Shown: piece by piece, positions 8,076 through 16,645 of the stretch
How the letters are laid out: each line of letters begins with the position of its first letter
Position numbering within the stretch: position 1 is the first letter of the stretch
Assembly (NCBI RefSeq): GCF_018343545.2
Contig: NZ_JAGYPE020000004.1
Coordinates: 123,060 to 187,059 of the forward strand
From: Neobacillus citreus
GTDB taxonomy: Bacteria > Bacillota > Bacilli > Bacillales > Cytobacillaceae
Direction: 5' to 3'
Length of the DNA: 64,000 bases
The notes under the pieces: generated by a model
The model's input: only the letters and a program-made list of their open reading frames with translations
The model's database searches: none
What the model was told of the DNA's origin: nothing
Program-made: the position numbers and the translations under genes

Positions 8076-9482
8076 TTGAAAACCATTATTCAAAATGGAA
8101 CGATTGTTACCGCGACCGACATTTATAAGGCAGATATCCTTATTGAGAACGGGGTGATTTCCGGTATTTCCAGCCATTATGCAGCAGCCCCAGATGCCAA
8201 TGTTATTGATGCAAGCGGGCAATATGTTTTTCCCGGAGGAATAGATGTACATACTCATCTTGCTTGGCCATTCCAAAGCACTGGAACGGCTGACGATTTT
8301 GTAAGCGGAACCAGAGCGGCAGCGGCAGGCGGGATTACCAGCATTATTAATTTTACCAACCCTAAGAAAGGCCAGACACTCCTTGATAATTTACAAGAAT
8401 GGAAGAAAAAGGGGGAATCGTCGCTAATCGACTACGGTTTTCATTCCATTATTAGCGAATACAACGATCATGTTCTCGAGGAACTCCCAATCCTCGCAGA
8501 TAAAGAAGGTGTTACTTCTATCAAACTATTTATGGCCTACAAGGGCGAGCTGATGGTGAATGACCGTGAAATGTATAAAATTTTGAAAAAAGCGGGGGAA
8601 GCAGGGATTATCACAAATGTCCATGCGGAAAACGGCGATATTATTGATGAATTAATTGCGGAGTCTCTCGCAAAAGGAAATACCGAGCCTATCTATCATG
8701 CCTACACAAGACCGCCGATTACTGAATCAGAGGCAACCGGAAGAGCGCTTGCCATCGCAGAAGCAGCCAAGGCTCCTATTTACATCGTTCATGTTAGCTG
8801 TGCTGATGCACTGCAAAAAGTAGCAGAGGCAAAAAAACGCGGGGTGCAAGTAACTGCGGAAACATGCCCTCATTATCTTGTCCTTGATGAAAGCTATTTA
8901 GAACTTCAGAATTTTGAAAGTGGAAAATATGTCTGTTCCCCGCCGCTTCGTGAAAAATGGAATCAGGAGCATCTTTGGAACGGTATTGCCGCCGGTCAAA
9001 TTTCAACGGTAGGGTCAGACCATTGTCCATTCCTTTTTGAGGGACAGAAGACTTTGGGAAGAGACAATTTTGCAAAGATTCCTAACGGTGTACCTGGCCT
9101 CGAGGATATTTTCTCCATCGTTTATCACTTCGGGGTTAATGAGGGAAGAATATCTCTCCAAAAATTTGTTGAGGTCCTCTCCACTGGGCCTGCCAAAACA
9201 TTTGGCCTCTATCCGAAAAAAGGAAGTATCGGAATTGGTTTCGATGCTGATCTTGTTCTGTTCAATCCGAATGTTTCAAGAGTCATTACCCATAAAAAAC
9301 AATATCAAAATGTTGATTACAACCTTTATGAAGGCACCGAAGTCAAGGGAACCATTACTCTGGTGCTGTCTCGTGGCGAGGTAATTGTCCGCGACGGATA
9401 TGTCATTGGGGAACAAGGCCGTGGAAAGTTTCTGTTCAGAAATAAGGTTTCAAAAGTTCAGTCAACAGTTTCAGCGATGTAA
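8076..9482 (+). CDS. D-hydantoinase / dihydropyrimidinase-type cyclic amidohydrolase
   Basis: A 468-residue TIM-barrel amidohydrolase. Metal and catalytic motifs occur in the right order: DVHTHL (HxH), KLFMAYKG (carboxylated Lys), VHAENGD, YIVHVSC and TVGSDHCPF (Asp). The C-terminus has the family segment FPKKG-like YPKKGSIGIGFDADLVLF and YNLYEGTEVKG. It hydrolyses a cyclic diamide (hydantoin, dihydropyrimidine) or a similar ring. The upstream in-frame TTG at 8037 lacks a ribosome binding site. The TTG at 8076 is preferred because AGGAAAGGA precedes it and the protein then begins LKTIIQNGTIVT, exactly as relatives do. No carbamoylase gene is adjacent, so the true substrate is uncertain. Confidence 0.87.
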   Translation: MKTIIQNGTIVTATDIYKADILIENGVISGISSHYAAAPDANVIDASGQYVFPGGIDVHTHLAWPFQSTGTADDFVSGTRAAAAGGITSIINFTNPKKGQTLLDNLQEWKKKGESSLIDYGFHSIISEYNDHVLEELPILADKEGVTSIKLFMAYKGELMVNDREMYKILKKAGEAGIITNVHAENGDIIDELIAESLAKGNTEPIYHAYTRPPITESEATGRALAIAEAAKAPIYIVHVSCADALQKVAEAKKRGVQVTAETCPHYLVLDESYLELQNFESGKYVCSPPLREKWNQEHLWNGIAAGQISTVGSDHCPFLFEGQKTLGRDNFAKIPNGVPGLEDIFSIVYHFGVNEGRISLQKFVEVLSTGPAKTFGLYPKKGSIGIGFDADLVLFNPNVSRVITHKKQYQNVDYNLYEGTEVKGTITLVLSRGEVIVRDGYVIGEQGRGKFLFRNKVSKVQSTVSAM

Positions 9483-9501
9483 AACTTATTAATTAACCCC
9501 C

Positions 9502-9572
9502 TAAGATGTGTTATCGAATATGAAAGGAGGTGAGGGCTGGCAAGTAATTCGATACTCGCAAAACACATCTTA
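9502..9572. other. Inverted repeat in the hydantoinase-MFS gap
   Basis: TAAGATGTGTT (9502-9512) is perfectly repeated in inverse as AACACATCTTA (9562-9572), enclosing 49 bases that include AAAGGAGGTGAG, a near-perfect Shine-Dalgarno with no obvious gene behind it (only GTG plus four codons). It could be a processing hairpin, an attenuator or a leader peptide. The arms are not followed by a T-run, so it is not a standard terminator. Confidence 0.5.
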
Positions 9573-9625
9573 CATTGGTTTCGTTTTTTTGGAAAAACAA
9601 TGAAATCTATTAAAGGGGGATTTTT

Positions 9626-10960
9626 ATGCAAGGTGGAACTGGTCTTAAAGTCTCAAAAAATCCAAATGCGGCACTCGCTGCCAAACCAACGAATGTCCGT
9701 TGGCGCGTATTTATTATGCTTTTAGCCCTTGTCACAATCAACTATGTGGACCGCGCAGTTCTATCGATTGCCATGCCGGCAATTCAAAAGGACCTAGCGC
9801 TAGACCCTGCGATCGTCGGAGTCATCTTAAGTTCATTCTTCTGGGGCTATGCCCTCATGCAAATTCCCTCTGGCTGGTTGTCCGATAAAATCCGTCCAGA
9901 TAAGGTGGTCTATGGTGCAGCACTTAGCTGGGGAATTGTCCAAACATTAACAGGTTTCATCAATGGACCGAAAATGCTGATGACATTACGTGTGTTATTG
10001 GGAATAACGGAAGCACCTGTTATGCCAGGATCATCAAAATTGCAGGCGATTTGGCTGAGCAAAAGCGAACGGGGCCGCGGCGCTACCATCATTGATAGTG
10101 GTGCACCACTGGGAACAGCTGTAGGCGGTCCGATTATTGTTGCCTTTATGGCCTGGTTTGGCGGCTGGCGCGGCGCATTGATTGGCGCCGGTATTTTGAC
10201 CATCGTGGTTGCCTATCTTGTCTGGAGGGTTATCAAAGGGGGACCGAATGCCAATCCAAAAGTCAATGAAGCAGAGCGCGAATATATCAGAAAAGCACTT
10301 GAAGAAGAATATGAAGAACATAAGCGTAATGCCACTGGTTTAAAAATCGGCCCAAAGGACTACTTGACCGCAAGAAATTTCTGGTGCATGTGCCTTGGCT
10401 GGTTTTCGTTTAATACTGTTTTCTATGGGCTGATGACATGGGGGCCATCATATCTGGCACAAACACAAAACCTAGACATTAAAGCGATTGGCGGATCGAT
10501 TTTAATTATTTTTGGTGCCGGGTTTATTGGTGAGATTATCGGCGGATTGATTACGGATAAATGGCGTGAAAAGGGCGGCAATGACAATACCGTTATGCGA
10601 ACCATGCTGTCTATCGCCGGTATTATGACTGCGATCTCAATTTTCCTTTTATCTAAGTCCACTTCCGTAACCATGGCCATTACGACACTTTCCTTTGCAC
10701 TATTCTTCCTGCGCTGGGGAGGTTTATATTGGAGTGTACCTGCAGCCATTTCACAGCGTGAGCATGTCGGAACTGTCGGCGGATGTATGAACTTTGCCGG
10801 GAATATTGCTGGTGTCATCACACCTATTTATGTCGGTATTATTGTATCAACAACAGGTTCCTATTTCTTAGCCCTTATGGTGTTCGTCTTTGCCGGAATT
10901 CTCATGGCAACCGTATCTAGCTTAATTAACTACAATAAGAAAATTGGCTCAGTCAATTAA
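9626..10960 (+). CDS. MFS transporter, anion:cation symporter (ACS) type
   Basis: A 444-residue protein with 12 predicted membrane spans. The first helix carries the ACS-family NYVDRAVLSIAMP signature and the loop GWLSDKIRPDKVV is the MFS motif A. The ACS family imports organic anions such as hexonates, phthalate and related acids. Start ATG at 9626 has AAAGGGGG upstream. Lying between the hydantoinase-like enzyme and a decarboxylase/isomerase-like enzyme, it probably imports the substrate of this pathway, which would then be an acidic compound. Confidence 0.88.
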   Translation: MQGGTGLKVSKNPNAALAAKPTNVRWRVFIMLLALVTINYVDRAVLSIAMPAIQKDLALDPAIVGVILSSFFWGYALMQIPSGWLSDKIRPDKVVYGAALSWGIVQTLTGFINGPKMLMTLRVLLGITEAPVMPGSSKLQAIWLSKSERGRGATIIDSGAPLGTAVGGPIIVAFMAWFGGWRGALIGAGILTIVVAYLVWRVIKGGPNANPKVNEAEREYIRKALEEEYEEHKRNATGLKIGPKDYLTARNFWCMCLGWFSFNTVFYGLMTWGPSYLAQTQNLDIKAIGGSILIIFGAGFIGEIIGGLITDKWREKGGNDNTVMRTMLSIAGIMTAISIFLLSKSTSVTMAITTLSFALFFLRWGGLYWSVPAAISQREHVGTVGGCMNFAGNIAGVITPIYVGIIVSTTGSYFLALMVFVFAGILMATVSSLINYNKKIGSVN

Positions 10961-10980
10961 TGAAGGAGGAAAAAGTAATT

Positions 10981-11721
10981 ATGTCAGAACCAAAGAAAAT
11001 CGGAATGCTTACACCGTCATCCAATACGGTTTTAGAGCCTATCTGCTCAAGAATGTTATACAATGTACCGGAAGTTACCTGCCATTATGGACGTTTTGAG
11101 GTAACAAAAATCTCACTGGAACAGGATGCTCTCAGCCAATTTAATTTTGAACCGATGCTGCAAGCAGCTGAACTGTTGGCCCATGCAGAAGTAGATGTGA
11201 TTGCCTGGAACGGTACATCTGGCGGATGGCTAGGCTTTGATATGGATTATAAGCTTTGTGAAGAAATTACAAAAAGAACGGGTATCCCGGCTACAACTTC
11301 CATGCTGTCACAGGTGAGAGCATTTAAAGAACATAATATTAAATCAATCCACATGGTTACGCCATATATCCCGGAAATCAATAAATTAATTGTTGAACAA
11401 TATAAAAAGCATTGTAATGTAGAGACGGTTAATGTTTCTGGACTTTCCCAAACTGTCAACCGTTCTTTCAGTCAAGTTTCACAGGAAAGAATTGAGGAGC
11501 AGATTAAGGAAGTGTGCGTGACGCCTGCAGATGCTCTAAGCGTGGTGTGTACAAACTTCCCTGCGGTTGGAAAAGTAGAATACTATGAGGAAAAGTATGA
11601 AATCCCAATGTATGACACGATCAACGTGCTAATCTGGGAGTGTTTAAAAATGGTCAATGTCGATCCTGCCAAAGTAAAGGGTTGGGGGAAACTGTTTTCA
11701 AGGGTAACAGTAAACAACTAA
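10981..11721 (+). CDS. Asp/Glu racemase-superfamily enzyme, arylmalonate decarboxylase / maleate isomerase-like
   Basis: A 246-residue protein with the N-terminal MLTPSSNTVLEP typical of maleate isomerases and arylmalonate decarboxylases. The second catalytic cysteine is present (Cys190 in SVVCTNFP), but the first position is Gly78 (AWNGTSGG) rather than Cys. From memory, Bordetella arylmalonate decarboxylase has the same Gly/Cys arrangement (MGTSLS and SCGG), whereas racemases and maleate isomerase have two cysteines. A cofactor-free decarboxylase is therefore a better guess than a racemase or isomerase. The ATG at 10960 overlaps the preceding stop codon and lies before AAGGAGGA; the ATG at 10981 is the start. 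Confidence 0.75.
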   Translation: MSEPKKIGMLTPSSNTVLEPICSRMLYNVPEVTCHYGRFEVTKISLEQDALSQFNFEPMLQAAELLAHAEVDVIAWNGTSGGWLGFDMDYKLCEEITKRTGIPATTSMLSQVRAFKEHNIKSIHMVTPYIPEINKLIVEQYKKHCNVETVNVSGLSQTVNRSFSQVSQERIEEQIKEVCVTPADALSVVCTNFPAVGKVEYYEEKYEIPMYDTINVLIWECLKMVNVDPAKVKGWGKLFSRVTVNN

Positions 11722-11731
11722 TACTTTTTCA

Positions 11732-11772
11732 TGGGCATTTCAACCTGGCGGGGTTGGAATGCTCTTTTTTTT
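11732..11772 (+). terminator. Rho-independent terminator of the GntR-controlled cluster
   Basis: GGGCATTTCAACC (11734-11746) pairs with GGTTGGAATGCTC (11752-11764), with one wobble and one mismatch, followed by a run of eight or nine T. It separates the hydantoinase cluster from the following FAH-family gene. Confidence 0.85.
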
Positions 11773-11974
11773 AAAGAAGCAATTGGGTGCTGCATGGTGT
11801 TTTTTCGTCTTCACTGACGACTCCATACATTTTACGGGACAGAAGATTGGCTGACCCAACCCCGATGTATACCATTTTCAATGACAGAACCAATATAAAT
11901 TATACAACAATAAGGAACACTTGAAAATTTTTTGGAAAATAAATTCTATTTTTTACAAAAACGGAGGGAAAGCA

Positions 11975-12880
11975 ATGATCTCGTTAAATTTTTATAAAGA
12001 AGAACAGCTGTGCCTGGGTATTAAAACAGAAAGAGGAATCTTGGACGTAAAGGCAGCCGTTAGTAAACTCCCCCATATTCAATCTGCGCCGAAAACAACG
12101 GCTGAATTAATTGCTTTTGGGCCAAAAAAGCTTCAAGAGTTATTAGATTTGTCTAACATGGAGGATTCGCTATTCTTAGAAGAGGAGTCATTGACCTTTG
12201 GCCCTTGTGTTACTGAACCGCAAAAAATCATTGGCGTTGGTCTTAATTACAAGGATCATGCAGCAGAGTGCGGGCTCCCATTACCGCCTGTCCCAATTAT
12301 CTTTAGCAAATTTAATACAGCCATACGGTCCCATGGGCAAGACATCTTGTTGCCAAAAAATACAAAGCAAGTGGATTATGAAGGTGAAATAGCGATTATT
12401 ATTGGTAAAAAGGCCAAAAATGTGAAGAAGGAAGAAGCCCTTTCCGTTATCTATGGATATTGTATTACCAATGATTTAACGGCCCGCGACCTTCAAAAGG
12501 TAACCGGACAGTGGCTGTTAGGCAAATCCTGTGACGGATTTTGCCCGCTTGGTCCGTATCTTGTCAGTAAGGAAGAAGTAGAAAATCCCAATAATTTAAG
12601 GATTGTTACGAAGCTTAATGGAGAGGTTTGTCAGGATTCCAACACTTCCAATATGATTTTTCCATGCGAGGAACTTATAAGCTATATTTCTGACCATTTT
12701 ACTCTTCATCCGGGGGACGTCATTTTAACAGGTACACCAGCGGGAGTCATTCTCGGTAAACCAGAAGAACAGCAGGTATGGCTAAAGGATAGCGATGAAA
12801 TCTCAATTGAGATAGACAAATTGGGCACTTTGAAGAATAAGTTTAAATCTGAAGGATATAGCAGTTCCATAGTAGAATAA
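11975..12880 (+). CDS. Fumarylacetoacetate hydrolase (FAH) family protein
   Basis: A 301-residue FAH-fold enzyme. The C-terminal domain shows IGVGLNYKDHAAE, PIIFSKFNTAI, VDYEGEIAIIIGK (metal Glu residues), YCITNDLTARDLQ and the closing LTGTPAGV. Family members cleave C-C bonds or decarboxylate acylpyruvates such as oxaloacetate, or 2-hydroxyhepta-2,4-diene-1,7-dioate; the substrate cannot be fixed by sequence. The TTG at 11921 has no ribosome binding site, while ATG 11975 follows GGAGGG. It lies alone between the decarboxylase-like cluster and malate synthase G. Confidence 0.88.
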   Translation: MISLNFYKEEQLCLGIKTERGILDVKAAVSKLPHIQSAPKTTAELIAFGPKKLQELLDLSNMEDSLFLEEESLTFGPCVTEPQKIIGVGLNYKDHAAECGLPLPPVPIIFSKFNTAIRSHGQDILLPKNTKQVDYEGEIAIIIGKKAKNVKKEEALSVIYGYCITNDLTARDLQKVTGQWLLGKSCDGFCPLGPYLVSKEEVENPNNLRIVTKLNGEVCQDSNTSNMIFPCEELISYISDHFTLHPGDVILTGTPAGVILGKPEEQQVWLKDSDEISIEIDKLGTLKNKFKSEGYSSSIVE

Positions 12881-13101
12881 TAATATGAAGAAATTGAATT
12901 GTTGGAAAATTTATAAATAAATATTGAATATACTATCTGAAAATGCTAATCTTAAAACGTGTAGTATAACAGGATGGAAAAGATATAACCTGTATTAATA
13001 AAGACTTCTGTAAATAGTTAATTTCAAATTTATGGTTGTTAATCCAAACATTTATAGTTTAGGATTTTAAATAACTACTAGTTTTAGGGAGGAATTACTG
13101 C

Positions 13102-15279
13102 ATGTCCAATTACATTAAGACGGGCAATCTCCAGGTTGCTGATATCCTTTACCGTTTTATCAATGACGAAGCATTACCGGGAACCAATCTTGAAGCTGCT
13201 GCATTTTGGTCCAATTTCGAAAAAATGATCGAAGAACTGGCACCAAAAAATCGGGAATTACTTGCCAAGCGGGATGTAATCCAAGACAAAATTAATAAAT
13301 GGCACAAGGAAAACAAAGATTTTGATGCCGTAAGTTACAAACAATTTTTAATTGAAATTGGCTACATAGAGCCGGAAGTGGAAGATTTTCAGGTCACAAC
13401 AGAAAACGTTGATGAAGAAGTGGCACTTAAAGCAGGCCCTCAGCTAGTAGTGCCGGTGGATAATGCCAGATACGCCCTTAATGCGGCAAATGCCCGTTGG
13501 GGAAGCCTTTATGATGCGCTGTACGGAACAGATGCAATTAGCGAAGACGGTGGAGCAACACGTGAAGGAAATTATAATCCTGTTCGTGGTGAAAAGGTTA
13601 TTACATTCGCAAGAGAATTCCTTGACCAAGCGGTTCCTTTGAATGGAGGAAGCCACAAAAATGCTGTTCTATATGCAGTTGAATCAGGGAAATTGGCTGT
13701 AACTTTAAGCAATGGAACTACTGTTGGACTTCAAGATGAAGCTAAATTTGCGGGCTATCAAGGAAACTCTGTTGCGCCATACGCAATCCTATTGAAAAAT
13801 AATGGCCTTTATTTTGAAATTCAAGTGGACCGCAGCCATCCGGTCGGTAAAACTGATAAAGCAGGAGTCAAAGATATCCTGTTAGAATCCGCTTTAACCA
13901 CCATAATGGATTGTGAGGATTCTGTAGCAGCGGTTGATGCAGAAGACAAGGTTAACGTTTACCGAAACTGGCTTGGATTGATGAAAGGTGATTTAACGGC
14001 AAGTTTCCAAAAGGGTGATAAGACACTCACTCGCAAATTAAACCCTGACAGAGAATATACTTCGCCAGATGGAAAAATCATCTCACTTAAGGGTCGTTCC
14101 CTAATGTTTGTAAGGAACGTGGGCCACTTAATGACCAACAATGCAATCTTGGATAAGGACGGCAATGAAGTGCCTGAAGGCATCATGGATGCAGTAGTGA
14201 CAAGTTTGCTTGCCAAGCATACATTGCTAGGGAACGGAACTTATCAAAATTCCAGCAAAGGTTCCATTTATATTGTAAAGCCGAAGATGCATGGATCGGC
14301 AGAGGTAGCATTCGCAAATGAACTTTTTGACCGTGTAGAAGAAATTCTCGGCCTTAAAAAGAATACCTTAAAAATTGGTGTAATGGACGAAGAGCGCCGC
14401 ACATCCTTAAACTTAAAGAATTGTATCCATGAAGTAAAAGATAGGATTGTCTTCATTAATACGGGCTTCCTTGACAGAACAGGTGACGAAATGCATACAT
14501 CGATGGAAGTCGGTCCGATGATTCGCAAAAATGATATGAAGTCATCGCTCTGGCTGCAAAGCTATGAAAAGTCAAATGTCTATAATGGCCTAGCTACAGG
14601 ACTGCAAGGCCGCGCGCAAATCGGTAAAGGAATGTGGGCAATGCCAGATTTAATGGCAGAAATGCTGAAGCAAAAAATCGGCCATCCGAAAGCAGGAGCC
14701 AATACGGCATGGGTTCCGTCGCCAACAGCTGCCACCCTGCATGTGCTGCATTACCACCAAGTAGACGTTACAAGTGTTCAGGAACAATTAAAAAATGAGA
14801 TTAAAGATTTACGAGACGATATTTTAGAAATTCCTGTATCGCCGAGCCGTAATTGGACTGCTGAAGAAATCCAGCAGGAGCTCGACAACAACGCTCAAGG
14901 CATCCTCGGATATGTTGTCCGCTGGATTGACCAAGGGGTTGGCTGCTCCAAGGTTCTGGATATTAACAATATAGGTTTAATGGAAGACCGTGCGACGTTA
15001 AGGATTTCCAGTCAGCATATTGCCAACTGGCTTCATCATGGAATCTGTAATAAAGCGCAAGTATTAGAGACACTTAAGCGGATGGCAAAAGTGGTTGATG
15101 CCCAAAACGCTGGTGATACCAACTACCGTCCGATGTCGCCTGACTATGAGGTCTCAGTTGCTTTCCAGGCCGCGTGTGATCTCGTTTTCGAAGGATACGA
15201 CCAGCCAAACGGCTATACAGAACCAATCCTTCACCGCCGCCGCTTGGAATTAAAAGCAAAATTATCCATTAAAAATTAA
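13102..15279 (+). CDS. glcB: Malate synthase G
   Basis: A 725-residue protein, the typical length of the G isoform. It condenses glyoxylate and acetyl-CoA to malate in the cytosol. Recognised segments: [20 protein letters not shown] near residue 115, [50 protein letters not shown] and GVGCSKV near the end. No isocitrate lyase is nearby, so the glyoxylate probably comes from glycolate, a purine or another two-carbon donor. Whether it works with the upstream catabolic genes is unproven. Start ATG follows AGGGAGGA. The 221 bases upstream (12881-13101) are AT-rich and show no clear promoter or operator. Confidence 0.95.
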   Translation: MSNYIKTGNLQVADILYRFINDEALPGTNLEAAAFWSNFEKMIEELAPKNRELLAKRDVIQDKINKWHKENKDFDAVSYKQFLIEIGYIEPEVEDFQVTTENVDEEVALKAGPQLVVPVDNARYALNAANARWGSLYDALYGTDAISEDGGATREGNYNPVRGEKVITFAREFLDQAVPLNGGSHKNAVLYAVESGKLAVTLSNGTTVGLQDEAKFAGYQGNSVAPYAILLKNNGLYFEIQVDRSHPVGKTDKAGVKDILLESALTTIMDCEDSVAAVDAEDKVNVYRNWLGLMKGDLTASFQKGDKTLTRKLNPDREYTSPDGKIISLKGRSLMFVRNVGHLMTNNAILDKDGNEVPEGIMDAVVTSLLAKHTLLGNGTYQNSSKGSIYIVKPKMHGSAEVAFANELFDRVEEILGLKKNTLKIGVMDEERRTSLNLKNCIHEVKDRIVFINTGFLDRTGDEMHTSMEVGPMIRKNDMKSSLWLQSYEKSNVYNGLATGLQGRAQIGKGMWAMPDLMAEMLKQKIGHPKAGANTAWVPSPTAATLHVLHYHQVDVTSVQEQLKNEIKDLRDDILEIPVSPSRNWTAEEIQQELDNNAQGILGYVVRWIDQGVGCSKVLDINNIGLMEDRATLRISSQHIANWLHHGICNKAQVLETLKRMAKVVDAQNAGDTNYRPMSPDYEVSVAFQAACDLVFEGYDQPNGYTEPILHRRRLELKAKLSIKN

Positions 15280-15303
15280 TCAGCGGGTGATATTACCTGT
15301 TTG

Positions 15304-15333
15304 AAAAAAGCTGCCCAGCGGGGCAGCTTTTTT
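15304..15333. terminator. Bidirectional terminator of malate synthase and the spore protein gene
   Basis: AAAAAAGCTGCCC and GGGCAGCTTTTTT form a perfect stem with the tetraloop AGCG, with A/T tracts on both sides, between two convergent genes. Confidence 0.92.
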
Positions 15334-15348
15334 CGTTGAAATCACAGG

Positions 15349-15543
15349 TTATTGGCCTTGTTGATTTCGCAATGATTGTTCAGCGTAAGCAACGAGACGT
15401 TTGGTCATTTCGCCGCCGACTGAACCATTCGCTCGTGCGGTCGTATCAGCACCAAGCTGCACTCCAAACTCGTTGGCGATTTCTTCCTTCATTTGATCCA
15501 GAACATTGCCTGCACCAGGAACCAATAGTTTGTTTCTAGCCAT
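15349..15543 (-). CDS. Alpha/beta-type small acid-soluble spore protein
   Basis: A 64-residue SASP. It has the germination-protease cleavage region [14 protein letters not shown] and the DNA-binding segment [18 protein letters not shown] typical of SspA/SspB-type proteins. It coats and protects DNA in the dormant spore and is degraded at germination. GGGAGTGATG precedes the ATG at 15543. It is monocistronic, as is usual for ssp genes, and forespore sigma-G control is expected, although I did not identify the promoter. It is the clearest evidence that the host sporulates. Confidence 0.95.
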   Translation of the reverse strand: MARNKLLVPGAGNVLDQMKEEIANEFGVQLGADTTARANGSVGGEMTKRLVAYAEQSLRNQQGQ

Positions 15544-15671
15544 GATACATCACTCCCGACGAAGTTTTTGAGCAATAAAAGAATGCTCGTAAATAATATT
15601 ACCTAAGTCGAAGTATTCAATTCGTCGTAAAATATTCCAATCAAACGACAAAATAAATTAATTTTCGACTG

Positions 15672-15700
15672 TTGACAATATTCAGAAAAATAAGTATTCT
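15672..15700 (+). promoter_or_regulatory. Sigma-A promoter of the iclR-opuA-like operon
   Basis: TTGACA (15672-15677), 17 bases, TATTCT (15695-15700), ending exactly where a set of direct repeats begins. Confidence 0.72.
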
Positions 15701-15701
15701 A

Positions 15702-15749
15702 TATATGAAATGAAAGTTCTTATATGAAATCGGTTTTCTTATTTGAACT
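15702..15749. repeat. Three 19-base-period direct repeats, probable regulator binding sites
   Basis: TATATGAAAT at 15702-15711 and 15721-15730, then TATTTGAACT at 15740-15749, each exactly 19 bases apart. The 19-base units share TATATGAAATnnnnnTTCT. They begin immediately after the -10 box, so a bound protein would block transcription start. IclR-type proteins bind as dimers of dimers to repeated sites, which makes the adjacent IclR protein the best candidate. Confidence 0.6.
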
Positions 15750-15813
15750 TCTTTTTTACATGTAAACACTTTTTGCAATCAAAGAATCTATCAGTTGAAT
15801 GTGAGGTGAACTT

Positions 15814-16587
15814 ATGAGAACAGATGATGTTGAGCATAAGTACTCTGCTCCAGCCGTTGTTTATGCTTTTGATATTTTAACATTTTTGGGAAAACCAAAA
15901 AACAAAAAGTCTACGTTAACGGAAATAAGCAATGGTACCGGCCTAAATCGATCTACTTGCTATAGGATTCTTCAAACTTTAGTCACCTTGAAAATACTCC
16001 TCTATAATGAAGAAACGAAAAAATTTTCCTTGGGTCCCTATTTAATCGTCTTAGGCAACCGTGCCTCTGAGTTAATTGATTACATGGCAATTGCGAAGGA
16101 TTATATGGAGAAAATTAGTGAACTGACAGAATCAACCTGCGGTTTGATCCAAAGGATTGGCGATGAATGGGTATACATAGAAAAAACCAACCCAAAATCT
16201 CCATTTAGCCTCTCTATCAATGTAGGGCAGCGTTTTCCTCTTAACGCCGGTGCATCCGGAAAGCTATTTCTATCCTACATGCCTGAAAATGAAAGAAATG
16301 AGATTCTCGACCGAATCGGTTTAAAAAAATATACCGACAATACAACATCCGAAAGGGAAAAATACATCGGCGAACTGTCCACCATCCGAAATCAAGGGTA
16401 TGCAGTTAGTATTAATGAACATTTTGAAGGCATCACAGGACTGTCTTTTCCCATCGAAAATAAACTGGGAGAGCTTGAATTTGTAATAACCGTTTTTATT
16501 ATCAGTAATTTTAAAAAAGTGGAAAACTTTGATCAGCTTGCACATGAAATCAATAAAATCATTAAGGATTTGTCTTCTTTTTTCTAA
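15814..16587 (+). CDS. IclR-family transcriptional regulator
   Basis: A 257-residue regulator with an N-terminal winged helix (about 12-75, LTEISNGTGLNRSTCYRILQTL) and a C-terminal GAF-like effector domain (about 90-250). The latter includes FPLNAGASGKLFLSYMPE and EGITGLSFPIE, the usual IclR ligand-domain signatures. It is 58 bases upstream of the ABC transporter genes and probably controls them in response to the transported compound or a breakdown product. ATG 15814 has GAGGTGA five bases before it. Confidence 0.9.
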   Translation: MRTDDVEHKYSAPAVVYAFDILTFLGKPKNKKSTLTEISNGTGLNRSTCYRILQTLVTLKILLYNEETKKFSLGPYLIVLGNRASELIDYMAIAKDYMEKISELTESTCGLIQRIGDEWVYIEKTNPKSPFSLSINVGQRFPLNAGASGKLFLSYMPENERNEILDRIGLKKYTDNTTSEREKYIGELSTIRNQGYAVSINEHFEGITGLSFPIENKLGELEFVITVFIISNFKKVENFDQLAHEINKIIKDLSSFF

Positions 16588-16645
16588 TATAAATGCTTCA
16601 TAAAAATTTTTCCTGAGCTAAATTTACAAAAAGAGGTGAAAGCTT

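Noticed and set aside
8076..9482. Allantoinase, making the locus a purine-ureide pathway with malate synthase G using the glyoxylate
   Set aside because: The sequence follows D-hydantoinase/dihydropyrimidinase landmarks from the first residues to the C-terminal YNLYEGTEVKG segment, and no allantoate or ureidoglycolate genes are present. The link to malate synthase G remains unsupported.
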